Assembly: GCA_020055645.1 (NCBI GenBank)
Contig: CM034547.1
Span: 32,246,909 to 32,310,908 of the forward strand
Reading direction: 5' to 3'
From: Tomocerus qinae
Taxonomy: Eukaryota > Arthropoda > Collembola > Entomobryomorpha > Tomoceridae
Length of the DNA: 64,000 nucleotides
The position numbers and the translations under genes are program-made. Shown here one piece after another: positions 12,416-22,886 of this stretch; position 1 is the stretch's first letter; each line of letters begins with the position of its first letter. The notes under the pieces were generated by a model, which was not told where the DNA came from, searched no databases, and was given only the letters and a program-made list of their open reading frames with translations.

Positions 12416-14120
12416 GTTCTATTAAAGGGTAACACGCTACACTGTTAGGTATAGATTGTTTGAATGTGTATACTACAATACTACCACGTGAGGCCAAAGA
12501 GTATTGGCAATCATACAACGGATGATCGCTATCATCATAAAGGGCAAACTATTACACAATACTTTGACATGAAACTCGTGTCTATGTTTCAGCCAAAAGA
12601 AGTCATCGTTTGATTCAGCAGATTTTCCCAGTGATGAGTTGTTTTAGGACCCGTAAAAATGAAAAATAGGTATTTATAAAGTAGGTTGGCATTAGCAAAA
12701 ATTATACACCACACTTGTCAGAGCTATTATTATTACTAGTTACGTGTTTGTTACATTCACAATACAATTGCGATAAAACAATTTTCACTTTCAGCCGAGC
12801 GTTATCTACTATCTACGATATGACCATAGCGGAAAGAAATTTTTAAAATAATCGTCGCTATTAAAAATGGATTTAGTATCCGTGCATTAAAAAAAACGGA
12901 TTTACATTGCAGATAAGCATTACACCTTCACATAAATTGAAGATTGAATAGGAATGCATAGCTACAGTTCAAACAGCTCTTATAACCGCATGAAAAAGGC
13001 AAAGCAAAGGAGTGGACTGGCGATTCATGTACCATTTCACTTCCATACCATAAATACCATAAAAGCTATTCGAGTGAAATTTGGAACACTTTAAATCGTT
13101 TTTAAATGGGGACTGCTCGACTGGTACAGACATCATTGTTGGCAACCTGAAATTATGCCAATGCAATTTTAAACATTATTTTGTTGTTTCCCACTGAATC
13201 TAGCTATTAATAGTATTGATTGCATTGGATATAGGGTATATATAGACAAGACAATAGTTTTGAATATATGATTAATAATAAGCAGGGTCACTACCATAAG
13301 GGGGCACCACCCCCCCACACACACACAAAATTTTGACCCAGAACGCGCAAAAAATCGCTAACATTTATTACGTTTTTCCCGGTGTCCATCCCGGCTGTAG
13401 GCCCTGTTAATAAGCAGTACATTAGTACTTACTACATAGAATTAGAATGCAAGAAGAATGTAACCAGCAGTCCATGTAATCTATACACAGACTTAAATTC
13501 TCAAATAACAAAAAGACGAGCCAGATGTTAGTAAAAGGAACTATCGTTAATGCTACATCACTACGGAAATCTGCCGCCAATAAATGTGTCACTCAAAGTC
13601 ACTACTACCAGACCATACTAGATATATAAGTACGTGGTGTCTGTATTGTGGACCAGTACAATTACAAATTGTATTGCAGCAGAGTGTTTGGATGACCCAG
13701 CTTCCGCGATATACCTATAATTATATTATACAGTAAAACATAGACACGCAAAGACTTGGAACAGAATGAGTATCTGTAAGTGACCCACATCTTAAAAGTT
13801 TAACTTTCATTTGTTTTATCATTCCTCCATCCGCCATCCATGATCAGTACACCGCACATTGAGTCATTCAGTCTGCACTTTGTCCCACATAAAACTACTC
13901 AAATTAGGTCTAAGCCACACATAATAACCCAGTTATGATTTGCATCTTACGGCAGGTACCTTCCTTCAATGCCTTTTTGTACAAATTTAATAATTATAAT
14001 CCTAATGCGATTAGTTATTTATTAGGTTTTTTAAGATGGACATCAAGAGATTTTCTTTTAGTAATGCAGTGAAGTAACTCCACCAAGACCAAGACTACCA
14101 AACTACAAGATGTTGTTGTA
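12416..14120. other. gene-free DNA
   Basis: Nothing coding is seen. A short C-run and CA-run sits at about 13307-13327. The small ORFs here lack splice context and codon bias. Confidence 0.45.
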
Positions 14121-14124
14121 CATA

Positions 14125-14650
14125 TATGTGGTTAACTGTTAACTGGTTATATGTCAGACTAGACTAGAGGGAATCAATCGACTCTGTCAGACTAGACTAG
14201 AGGAAATCATGACTCTTCCAGACTAGACTAGAGGAATCATGACTCTGTCAGACTAGACTTAGAGGCATACTTTGGCAATAGTTACATGATATATTAAACG
14301 GTAACAATTAAAGAGATTATGCTAACAAGTCAATTAAAATAAGTATTCTATTGGATATAGAATTTAAGCATTATTAGAATTGGGATTGGATATGGATACC
14401 CCATTTAAAAGGGATTACATAAATTCACTATGCAATATCTTTTGAATATGATGTCCGATCTATTTCATAATTCAATTCTATGTTTATTAGACTACTTTTA
14501 ATCGACTATTTCAGTATCCTCACTCTAACTGTTACCCTTTAAAATTAACATGTAATTGTTACCACATATATCCCTTTCTGTCTAGTCTGACAGAGCCATT
14601 ATATCCGTCTCAGGCTGATATCCTTCCCTGTCAACCACATATATATTTTC
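14125..14650. repeat. tandem GTCAGACTAGACTAGAGG units with an inverted partner (possible foldback element)
   Basis: Four imperfect units of about 30-35 bp, each containing CAGACTAGACTAGAGG or a close variant, occupy about 14152-14275. The inverse, GTCTAGTCTGACAGAG, occurs at about 14579-14595. Outside these, the left side reads ATATATGTGGTTAACTG and the right side reads, inverted, ATATATGTGGTTGACAG. This nested symmetry suggests one foldback element of about 520 bp, but I could not define exact ends or a target duplication. Confidence 0.45.
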
Positions 14651-15734
14651 GCCTATATTTACATTCGTTATCTTATAGCAACGTGTCCACAGTTGGAACG
14701 CTAAAAAAGGGATAAGATATATGGATAAAGTTCATGTTTCACATTACATTCACATCCCAGATCAGATCTAGATCCTATTACAGTTAGTCGTATATTTGTA
14801 TGTATGTGGTCTCCGCAACTGGTCCCGAGTTCATAATTCGTTTGATGCATAGAAAAAGATTAAGACTTTTAAGACGATGAAAATCCCTCATAAAATGGTA
14901 TTACGGTACATTATAATGTGTGAACATTATTTATACATACCTATATTGCGACAATAAGAGATTGTGTACTGTAAGCTAGTGTCTGACTAGACAAATTGAG
15001 TGCAATGCATTTCCTTATGCATATTCGTGACTAAAAAATATCAAGATAATTTTTAATACAATATATTAATTAGTAGTTACCTATACTTCATATTCAAACT
15101 GTCTTCCTCTACTATTAGGTCGGGTCAACGAGTTTGATACAAATCGCGCCGCAAAGTAACGTGCTTCAGAGCAATTAATTCCTTAAAGAAAATTAAAAGG
15201 CAAATACAAACTTCTCATACAGGGAAAGGTTTCTTCAATAATTTGCAAAACTTTCCCAACCAAAACCAAACCAATGCGTCGAAGTGTATTTGTTTGGGCA
15301 GTGGAAAGAGGTAAAGTGCAGAGTTAGGAACTAATTCAATGTGTGGGATTTGGACAAGTAACCTAAGGTTCTAAGTGACCAGTCTATCTGAAGAACTGGT
15401 ACATTCCCAAAAAAGTGACGTACACCATTGGAAAGACAGTTCAACTTTATGAGGGAAGCTTCATTAATGTTGGTTGACATGGTTCAAAAAAGATCACTGA
15501 TGAAAGGTCAGGTTAAGTTGGGCAGATGTCTGATAGTCACTTTTTATTTTTGAATTTTTTCCCACCTTTTAACTTCATTTGATCTTCGACAAATTACTCT
15601 GCTTTCCGTCCAGTAAAGCGAACGTTTCACAGGTGTATCTCGTTTGGCATTGCTGTTTCAGTTAAGTCCAAATTGTACACATTTTTCCACTTTTTATTTC
15701 GGCCAATGGCACAACACTTTCTTCGAATACAGCT

Positions 15735-15810
15735 AAATAATTTTTAAGTAGCGGAGTTGCTTTATAGGAATGCCTGATCTGTCTGTCTGTCTGTTATCAC
15801 GATAACTCAA
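15735..15810 (-). repeat. interspersed repeat with (GACA)n core, copy A
   Basis: Read on the minus strand this is a GTTATCGTG-like head, a short GACAGACAGACAG tract, then CAGGCATTCCTATAAAGCA and a GTAGCGG-rich mirror. The same order of blocks appears on the plus strand at about 51449-51516 and, more diverged with a GGAC core, at about 62333-62410. It is a dispersed family whose centre seeds microsatellites. No coding content. Confidence 0.7.
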
Positions 15811-16032
15811 GTGGTTCAAAAACTAAAAATTGGTGTAACTTTTGCTATCGACATTTTAGAACGTCATGAAATAGCTCGTTCGAAAGGTTATTCGTTAAGT
15901 TTGAACATGATTAACATCGGACACACCCCCGGCCTGTGGGCGTGGTTCAAAAACTAAAAAATGGTATAACTTTTGCTGTCGACATTGTAAAACGTCATGA
16001 AATAGCTCGTTCGTAAGGTCATTCGTTATGTC
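15811..16032 (+). repeat. direct repeat pair, about 90 bp each, 131 bp apart
   Basis: Two similar blocks begin at about 15811 and 15942. Each reads GTGGTTCAAAAACTAAAAA, then AACTTTTGCT, TCGACATT, then ACGTCATGAAATAGCTCG, then an ATTCGTTA end. They differ at only several positions. The pair directly adjoins the (GACA)n repeat, so both may belong to one dispersed element. No open frame crosses them. Confidence 0.7.
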
Positions 16033-17693
16033 AGATCAATGTCAAGTCATGTGGGTCAAAAGGTCATTAGAAAAATGTCAATTAACATAGTAAACCCTCT
16101 CTGCTACTTTTTTACATCCATTGGACATGGTTTATTAATCTTTACAACATTTTCTTATTTCATCGCATAAATAGTTCTTGTTGAAGTGTATCACATTGCT
16201 GAGACAGACCCCACCATCATCGACGGGTTTTATCTGTACTTACCAGAAAAGTTTAAGGTACCCTAGCAAACAACCGCTGCTCAAAAGTCTCAACAAACCT
16301 TTCAAATAGGTTTATCCATTATTTATGTATATCTTTTCCGGTAACTATAATAGAATGGACAGTACATTTGAGCTAAACTTCCCCTACCTACTTCAAATAT
16401 ACTAAGTAGATATTGAATGTTGGGAGTTTTTGTAGCCTTGTTCTTTAGCCCTTTTAACTATTTACAAAAATAACAGTAAAGCACGAATATTTCAATGAAG
16501 GTATAAAATATATATTACGACCATTTAGAATATTAGACAGTTGGATACCTTAATGTAAAGTAGTTTAAAGGTATAATTGATATTTTAAGTTACTCTGGTA
16601 TATGTACCCTAAGCTATTTTCTATCCCGCTATTACTCCTTAGTGTCTTTACTGTAGGTATGAATAGGCAAAGCTATAATAGGATTTTAGAAATTGATCAG
16701 ACAGAAAGGAATCTGAAATCTGTCATAGTAGGTACCTTCAATTATATTATAAGTATAGAAGGTATATATGTTTAGATACGAATATGATGTTAGGCAGAGT
16801 ATACTCTCCCTTTCAATATTCCATGATGCAATGAAGCAAGGTGAATGTGAACTTGTGTAACTCAGTTTTCTTGCCATCTTTGTATGTAGGTAATTTTTAT
16901 GTTTGGTGCAATCCGTAACCGAGTCATTAGGTCAACTTCTAACTCATATCAGTTTAAAAAGGCTTTTAATGCAACATGAATGCTTATGACAGGTGTTCTC
17001 TCTACTCTGTGCACAAAATAAAGGGTTGATGTGCGTAAAGTTTCTCTCAGGGTGCATTATACTCTTATTCATAGCTAAGTTAGTTTGGCATTGAATGGGC
17101 CACCCGAAATGTTTGCAATACTCATTAAGTAGAATGGAGCAAAATGTAAAAGACATTGAAAAGTTTGAACAAGTCGTGATTCAAGCGACGCAAGGGAAGA
17201 GTTTCCCAATTTTAAGTTGCTACATATTACCTACATTTATGCTTTGGCGTTTCTAAAGTTCACATTTACATTTTCTAGCAGTTAAAGGTAGATAAGGGAC
17301 ATGAAAGCTTAGTAGTGCATATAATAATATTCACACACACACAAGACATCATTAAGCTGTTTAGCTACCACATTGTATCTGTTTAATAGTCTGTGTATAA
17401 GGGCTAGGGACCGGCTATTCATGTTTGCAACATTGCAAGAGATGAAGCAGTGCGGCACATATCATATGTAAACACGAGTGACTTGCAGCGTAAACTTATA
17501 CCAAGTGTCCAGTAGGTCACATCTTATTATAATCGCGTATCCACATCAAATCTGAAATGACGCATTCAGAAGAAATAAAACTTATGTCTTACAGAGAGAT
17601 TGTTTCAGTTGGTAAGAACCCTCACTCATAAAAACAACAGAATTCTTTTTGGAATATTTGGCCATAGATTCATTTTGTTGGCAAGAATTCACG
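16033..17693. other. gene-free DNA / upstream region of the CFA synthase-like gene
   Basis: Small ORFs at 16686-16877 and 16944-17156 (minus) have no recognisable domain or splice partners. A 5' UTR exon of the next gene may lie at about 17595-17612 (acag ... ttg/gtaaga), with its acceptor near 17668. I cannot confirm this. Confidence 0.4.
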
Positions 17694-19157
17694 ATGCCGA
17701 CAATGAGGGACGTTTTGTACATGTGTATTGTGTGGTTCGTCGATGGATACAAATTCTTCGAGAAAACTTTGCTAAGCCTAGCCCACTTTTGGATTATAGA
17801 TTACCTGAAAGATATTTTCAGAAAAGGAAATATTATTATGGATGGACCGAAAATTTTTGATCCACAAATAAAGAACGAAGACTTTTACATCCGAGTTTGT
17901 AACAACGCTTCTCTTGGATTGGGAGAGAGCTATATGGATGGATCTTGGGAAGTCGAAGATCTGGAGGAATTTAGTTACCAAGTTTTTATGGCTAACCTCA
18001 CCAGAGACTATCTTCACCCCATAAATCGATTTTTAAATTATTTACTCTTTAATGTTGTCAATTTGCAAACCAAGCAAAGGTCTTGGGAAGTCGGAGAAAA
18101 ACATTACGATTTAGGTAAGAATTTTATATTTTTAAATTCATTTATACTAACTAACTATTAGATAGTTTATCAATTAGATTGGATTCATTTATATATTGAT
18201 TTTTTTACTTGCCATTCATAAATAACCAGAAATTGTACTTTTTACTCCAATTTATATGATATAGCAATAATATACTACGATGCATTGTGCATTTTTGGAT
18301 ATTTGATTGACAATGACAGTATGACTTCTTGTGATCATAAAAGATACTAAATTTCTTACTTTCTTTTAGGAAATGAATTATTCGAGGCAATGCTGGACCC
18401 AACAATGAATTACAGCTGTGGCTACTGGAAGAATGCTGACAATCTCAACCAAGCGCAATTGAATAAAATGGAATTGATTGGAAGGAAGCTGAAATTGAAA
18501 CCGGGAATGAAAGTCTTAGACATTGGTTGTGGCTGGGGAGGACTTTGCAAATATTTGGCTGAGCATTTTGGCGTGGAAGTTGTCGGATGTACCATTTCTG
18601 CCGAACAAGGAAAAATTGCAAGAGAGAAGTGTGCTGGGCTTCCGGTAGAAATTCGTTTGACAGACTACAGGGATATTGAAGAGCAATTCGACAGAATAGT
18701 TTCAGTAGGGATGTTTGAGCACGTAGGCACCAAAAATTACCGTACATTCTTTGAAGTGGCCAACCGTTGCTTGAAAGATGATGGGATCTTCCTGTTGCAT
18801 ACTATTGGAGTGTCTCACCAGGATGTTCCGTTGATTGAGCCTTGGTTCCACAAATACATATTCCCCAATGGAATTTTGCCATACCATACAGACATTCCGA
18901 AATATATCGACGGACTTTTCATCGTTGAAGATTGGCATAATTTCGGACCAGACTACCACAAAACGTTGAAAGCGTGGATTAATAATTTTAAAGCAGCTTG
19001 GCCTAAATTTGAGCACAAAGCTGGTAAAAGATTCTACAGAATGTGGCTTTACTATTTAAGCATGTCCTCAGGGGCATTTAGATCTCGTAGATATCAATTA
19101 TGGCAAGTTGCCCTGTCCAAAAATGGACTAGCAGGAGGTTATGAGTCTGTTCGGTAA
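17694..19157 (+). CDS. cyclopropane-fatty-acyl-phospholipid synthase-like SAM methyltransferase
   Basis: Two exons, 17694-18114 and 18370-19157, give 402 residues. The intron is GTAAGA...TTAG, phase 1. The join restores HYDLG/NELFEAMLDPTMNYSCGYW, the N-terminal signature of CFA synthases. The catalytic domain shows SAM motif I (VLDIGCGWGG), SVGMFEHVG, LLHTIG, INNFKAAWPKF and the usual C-terminus LWQVALSKNG. The Cys of YSC, the Glu of FEHVG and the His of LLHTIG correspond to known active-site or bicarbonate-site positions. The family adds a methylene from SAM across phospholipid cis double bonds. The first 60 residues are hydrophobic and could anchor the protein to membrane. The start at 17694 gives MPTMRDVLY; an in-frame upstream ATG at 17649 is an alternative. 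Such genes are common in bacteria, fungi and plants and patchy in animals. The intron and AT-rich flanks show it is resident in the host genome. Confidence 0.9.
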
Positions 19158-20995
19158 GAGCTCTAATATATTCTAGTAGCAGTCAATAATTTCCAATGTA
19201 AATATTCGTTTAGACTAATTATGTATTAAGTGTAGGTACCATTTGTATGTGTCTAGGATCATTTCGTGTCTTCCTATTGAATGGAATGTTTGTGTTTTTG
19301 TATTTTACGTGCTTTTAGTACATATTTCACATGTATATCACGTTTTACTATGTCAAGGGGGTGTGTTTTCCTCTACTATCTTATATTTTTTTGTTGTAGC
19401 ACTTATTCGTTTGCACATGAGATTTCCTTATATTGCACATAATTATGTAGAATTTATAGCAACGGTTCGAGTCAAATTTTCTAATAACATTGCAAGAGGA
19501 TTTAGGATTTAGAATGCACAACACATGGTTGTACCATGAATTGTTAGAATGCATATGACTTGAATGTTACGTAAGGTAAGACTTGTTTGGCCTATTTGCG
19601 GTGGTAGGTATAGCTTTACCTTAAACATGTCTCGTTTTGGCTCTCGCTACTATTTGCTGCACTTTATTGTCAGACATATCTGCCTTTGGGTTACATGATC
19701 ACGTCTCTTCATCGTAAGACAAAACTCTAATACTATTTAATGTGCGTCATCAGACGTCGTGGTAGAAAGTCAATTGCAGAACAAAACTACCTAACAGATT
19801 CTAAAGTAGGCAGTTAATAGTTCATTTTGAAGTTACTTGTGAAACCAACACATAGGTAGCTAATAAACTTGATAATTACTTGCTTATGAAAAGTTCTGTG
19901 TTTGTATCTACCACATTACATATAGCTGTGTTTGAATTTCATATTATATTGATATAATTCTTATTAGTTTAACATTTTATGGTTACACTGTTACATCTTA
20001 CATCTATGCTGTTACAAATCATCGCTAGTAGAAAGCTGATAGCGAAAATGTCTAATTGACATTAACAGGTATAATAATAATATTATTATTGTGGTTACAA
20101 AGGGACGATTGAATGGAACTTCCTTAACCTATCATTAAGTATGAGTTTTGCTTATTGTTACTAAGAATGTTAGGATGCTAGGATATGACATGTGAGCATG
20201 TAACCTAATTTCAATTTATGTGTGGTCGATTTTTGTCAAATATGTCTTACCATTTCCTAATTTCCTTGTTGTGATATAAATACAAACTGAGTAGGTAATT
20301 ACAGTTATTAAATTTAATTATTGAAATTGTATTTACAATTAAGTGCTATTATTAAAATTACCATACTACTATTTGGAACCTTTTTAACTCGTCACATTAC
20401 GTGAATAGCATAAATAAAGTAAGTTGTAAAAAACTGACGCTGAGTAATAGATCTTGATTGATTAGATTACTATAACACTCAAATTATCGATTTTTATCGC
20501 ACCTATCCAATTCATAAAACTAAAACCATGCATCATGCATGAAGCAACTCGATGAAGTACCAGTTTGCTTTATTATGGAGTAGCAGCAATGTAGTGCGAA
20601 TTTATTCGATTCTGAGAAATATTTCAACGTACATTTCATTTCCTGCACCTTTTCCCTGTCTGTCTCACCTCACCCCAAATTAAATTATTAGTTACACAGA
20701 TACCAAATACAATACAAGTTGTATTGTTGTATACATACTATAATATAGTAAGTACCTTGGTAAGTACCTACATGTATCGCTGTCGTTGTCATGTAAAATG
20801 TTAATAAAATCCAGCAAGTTGCATTTACACAGTATTTTGTAGAATCACGCATAATAGACATCGATAAACATGCACATCATTTTCCAATATTGTCTTCGTG
20901 GTCAGATTTCTCTACTTCGTAGTCCGTGCACATTAGATTTTGCCGCAGGGCACATTTTCTTGCTATTGTACCTACCTATGTGTTAAATCTGTCAA
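19158..20995. other. intergenic, nothing recognised
   Basis: It contains the 3' UTR of the CFA synthase-like gene and AT-rich spacer, with a short imperfect (AAT)n/(ATT)n palindrome near 20071-20090. The ORF at 19243-19512 has no domain and no splice context. Confidence 0.45.
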
Positions 20996-21624
20996 ATGCC
21001 AGGGAAGGTTGCAGGCAAAGATAAAGTAGCCAAAAAGAGCAAAGAGGTCAAAGAGGGCGATGTGACAAAGAAGCCTGTTTCGAAAGACAAACCCAAGAAA
21101 GAAAAGTCTTCGAAGGGTAAATAATTACTATTATGAGTAATTGAAAATTGTACTGAAAAATCAATTCTATCTGTGTTGTGGCTTTACCACTGTAACTGTA
21201 AGAGTTGACTATCAAATTCATGATCAGTTCTAAATTTATAACTACAGGAAAAGATGGATCTAGGAAGGGCAGTAAAAGCAAAGGTAAAGGGAAGGGGAAG
21301 AAAGGAAAAAAAGGAAAAAAGAAAAAGGGCCCTCGTTGTCCCATCGTTCGCTTTAAAAAACGTAAGTGTAAACTATGCATTCCATTACAAATATCGAAAG
21401 CGGTTTAAAATTGAAGTTGACGATTTGTGTTTGACAATAAAGCTTTGAAAAACGTGTGCTATGAGAATGAAAATCCAACTGCCGTACTGAATAGTTACTT
21501 CGTCTGCCACGGTATTCAGGAGATGCTCAAGTTCAGGAAATTCATTTGGAAGAAGAAGCAAAAGCCAATTCCTCCTTTGGAACCTGAACCAAAAATCCCT
21601 GACAAGCCATGGGGATTCGGATAA
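20996..21624 (+). CDS. small lysine-rich protein, SMKR1-like
   Basis: Three exons in consistent phase 1: 20996-21116, 21248-21361 and 21443-21624, giving 138 residues. Introns are GTAAAT...ACAG and GTAAGT...AAAG. The first two thirds are extremely basic (Lys/Gly/Ser runs such as KGKGKGKKGKKGKKKKG). The C-terminal exon carries a conserved-looking helix, NPTAVLNSYFVCHGIQEML, then FRKFIW. From memory this spacing (NPxAxLNxYxxxH then LxxRxFxW) resembles vertebrate small lysine-rich protein 1. That assignment rests on one motif and needs a profile search. SMKR1 has been linked to cilia and sperm, which would fit the nearby tektin. The overlapping ORFs at 21254-21448 and 21385-21639 are shadows. 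Confidence 0.65.
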
Positions 21625-22886
21625 ATCAAAGACTAACACGCTAACTAAGACATTACCGGTTTCTACACAGGAAAAAATTGTTGTTTCTCAATTATAACCC
21701 TAATTTGAAAATATTTAGCATGTTAAACACTCAAAGTGTCAGTTTTCGTACAATTAATGAACACATCTATAAAAGTATTACAGAGTTATAAACTACAGGG
21801 AATTGGTGTCGTAAATAGTGATCTTACATATTAAAACTACTCTGAGACATGATCAAGCTTGTACTGGTGATCATCAAAACGTAATAAAAAAGTGATGCAT
21901 CTAATTGTAAGGATATTACTGCTTTCCTTACAAAAAATGCCATAAACATTTTTCGTGTCTTTTTTACAACATTAAAGCTGGTTAAAAGAGAAGTGAGGGC
22001 ACGAATTCCGACATAACTTCCAATTGTAAGTCTGTGTAACAATCCACACCGTGATTTTGTGCGCATTTTAATGCAACGGACGGAGTTTTGTTTGACTTTC
22101 GATGCACTAATGCAGGACAGACTGGTTTATTTGTATATGAACCTTTTGTGATGGTCCTAACAATAGTCAAAAAGATTTCTATCGGTCCCTTTGCTTTCCC
22201 AGAGCTTAAAGGGATGTAATGCAAGCAATGGAAAGATACAATACCTGCGGTAGAATGCCACTCCTTTAAAGCCTTTAGGCAGTTATGCATACCATCACAA
22301 TCTTGCACAACTGACAGAAGAACAGAACCCTTAATCTTTGTCTGCTTGGCAGGAATAGTATCCTGTCCTTATTGTGTACTGTAATCTTCCTCCGTCCCTT
22401 GGCTTTTCTGCCGTGCCTTATATCGCTTTGACTTTGAAATAAATGAAAAAATGACCAGAGGAACATCCTTGAGACTGAATTCTTCCCGTGCATGTACATC
22501 TTAGATGATATTATAAACTAATAGGTAAGTGAATACGATGTCAGGATCGCCAGAATATACCATATCACTATTTACCCTTCCCGATACTTCTATTAGAAAG
22601 AAGTCTGAACTTGACTAGTGAGTAGTGGATACCTTATAGTGAATAGTTAAATAACATAGGATGACTGCGAGAGGGCTTTCGTTTTCGTTTCTTTACCAGG
22701 TAAAAAAGAGTATACTGCATTACAATCGAAGGTGGGCTCATTCAGCGAAGAAGCTATTTAGGTAACTTGAGCATTTTCTTAGAAAGTAAGAGAAGAGAAG
22801 GAATTGTTTCGGTGCACAACTTGTATTCTTTAATACACATTGTTTGTAGTGTTTGATCAATAGTTATTACATAGCCATTTACAAAA
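21625..22886. other. intergenic, nothing recognised
   Basis: Several small ORFs on both strands lack starts, splice sites and domains. No repeat is seen. Confidence 0.4.

Noticed and set aside
12273..12518. Minus ORF of 81 codons
   Set aside because: It overlaps the end of the hAT-type MITE and has no domain.
13300..13330. C-run and CA-run as a possible regulatory site
   Set aside because: Simple low-complexity sequence with no other support.
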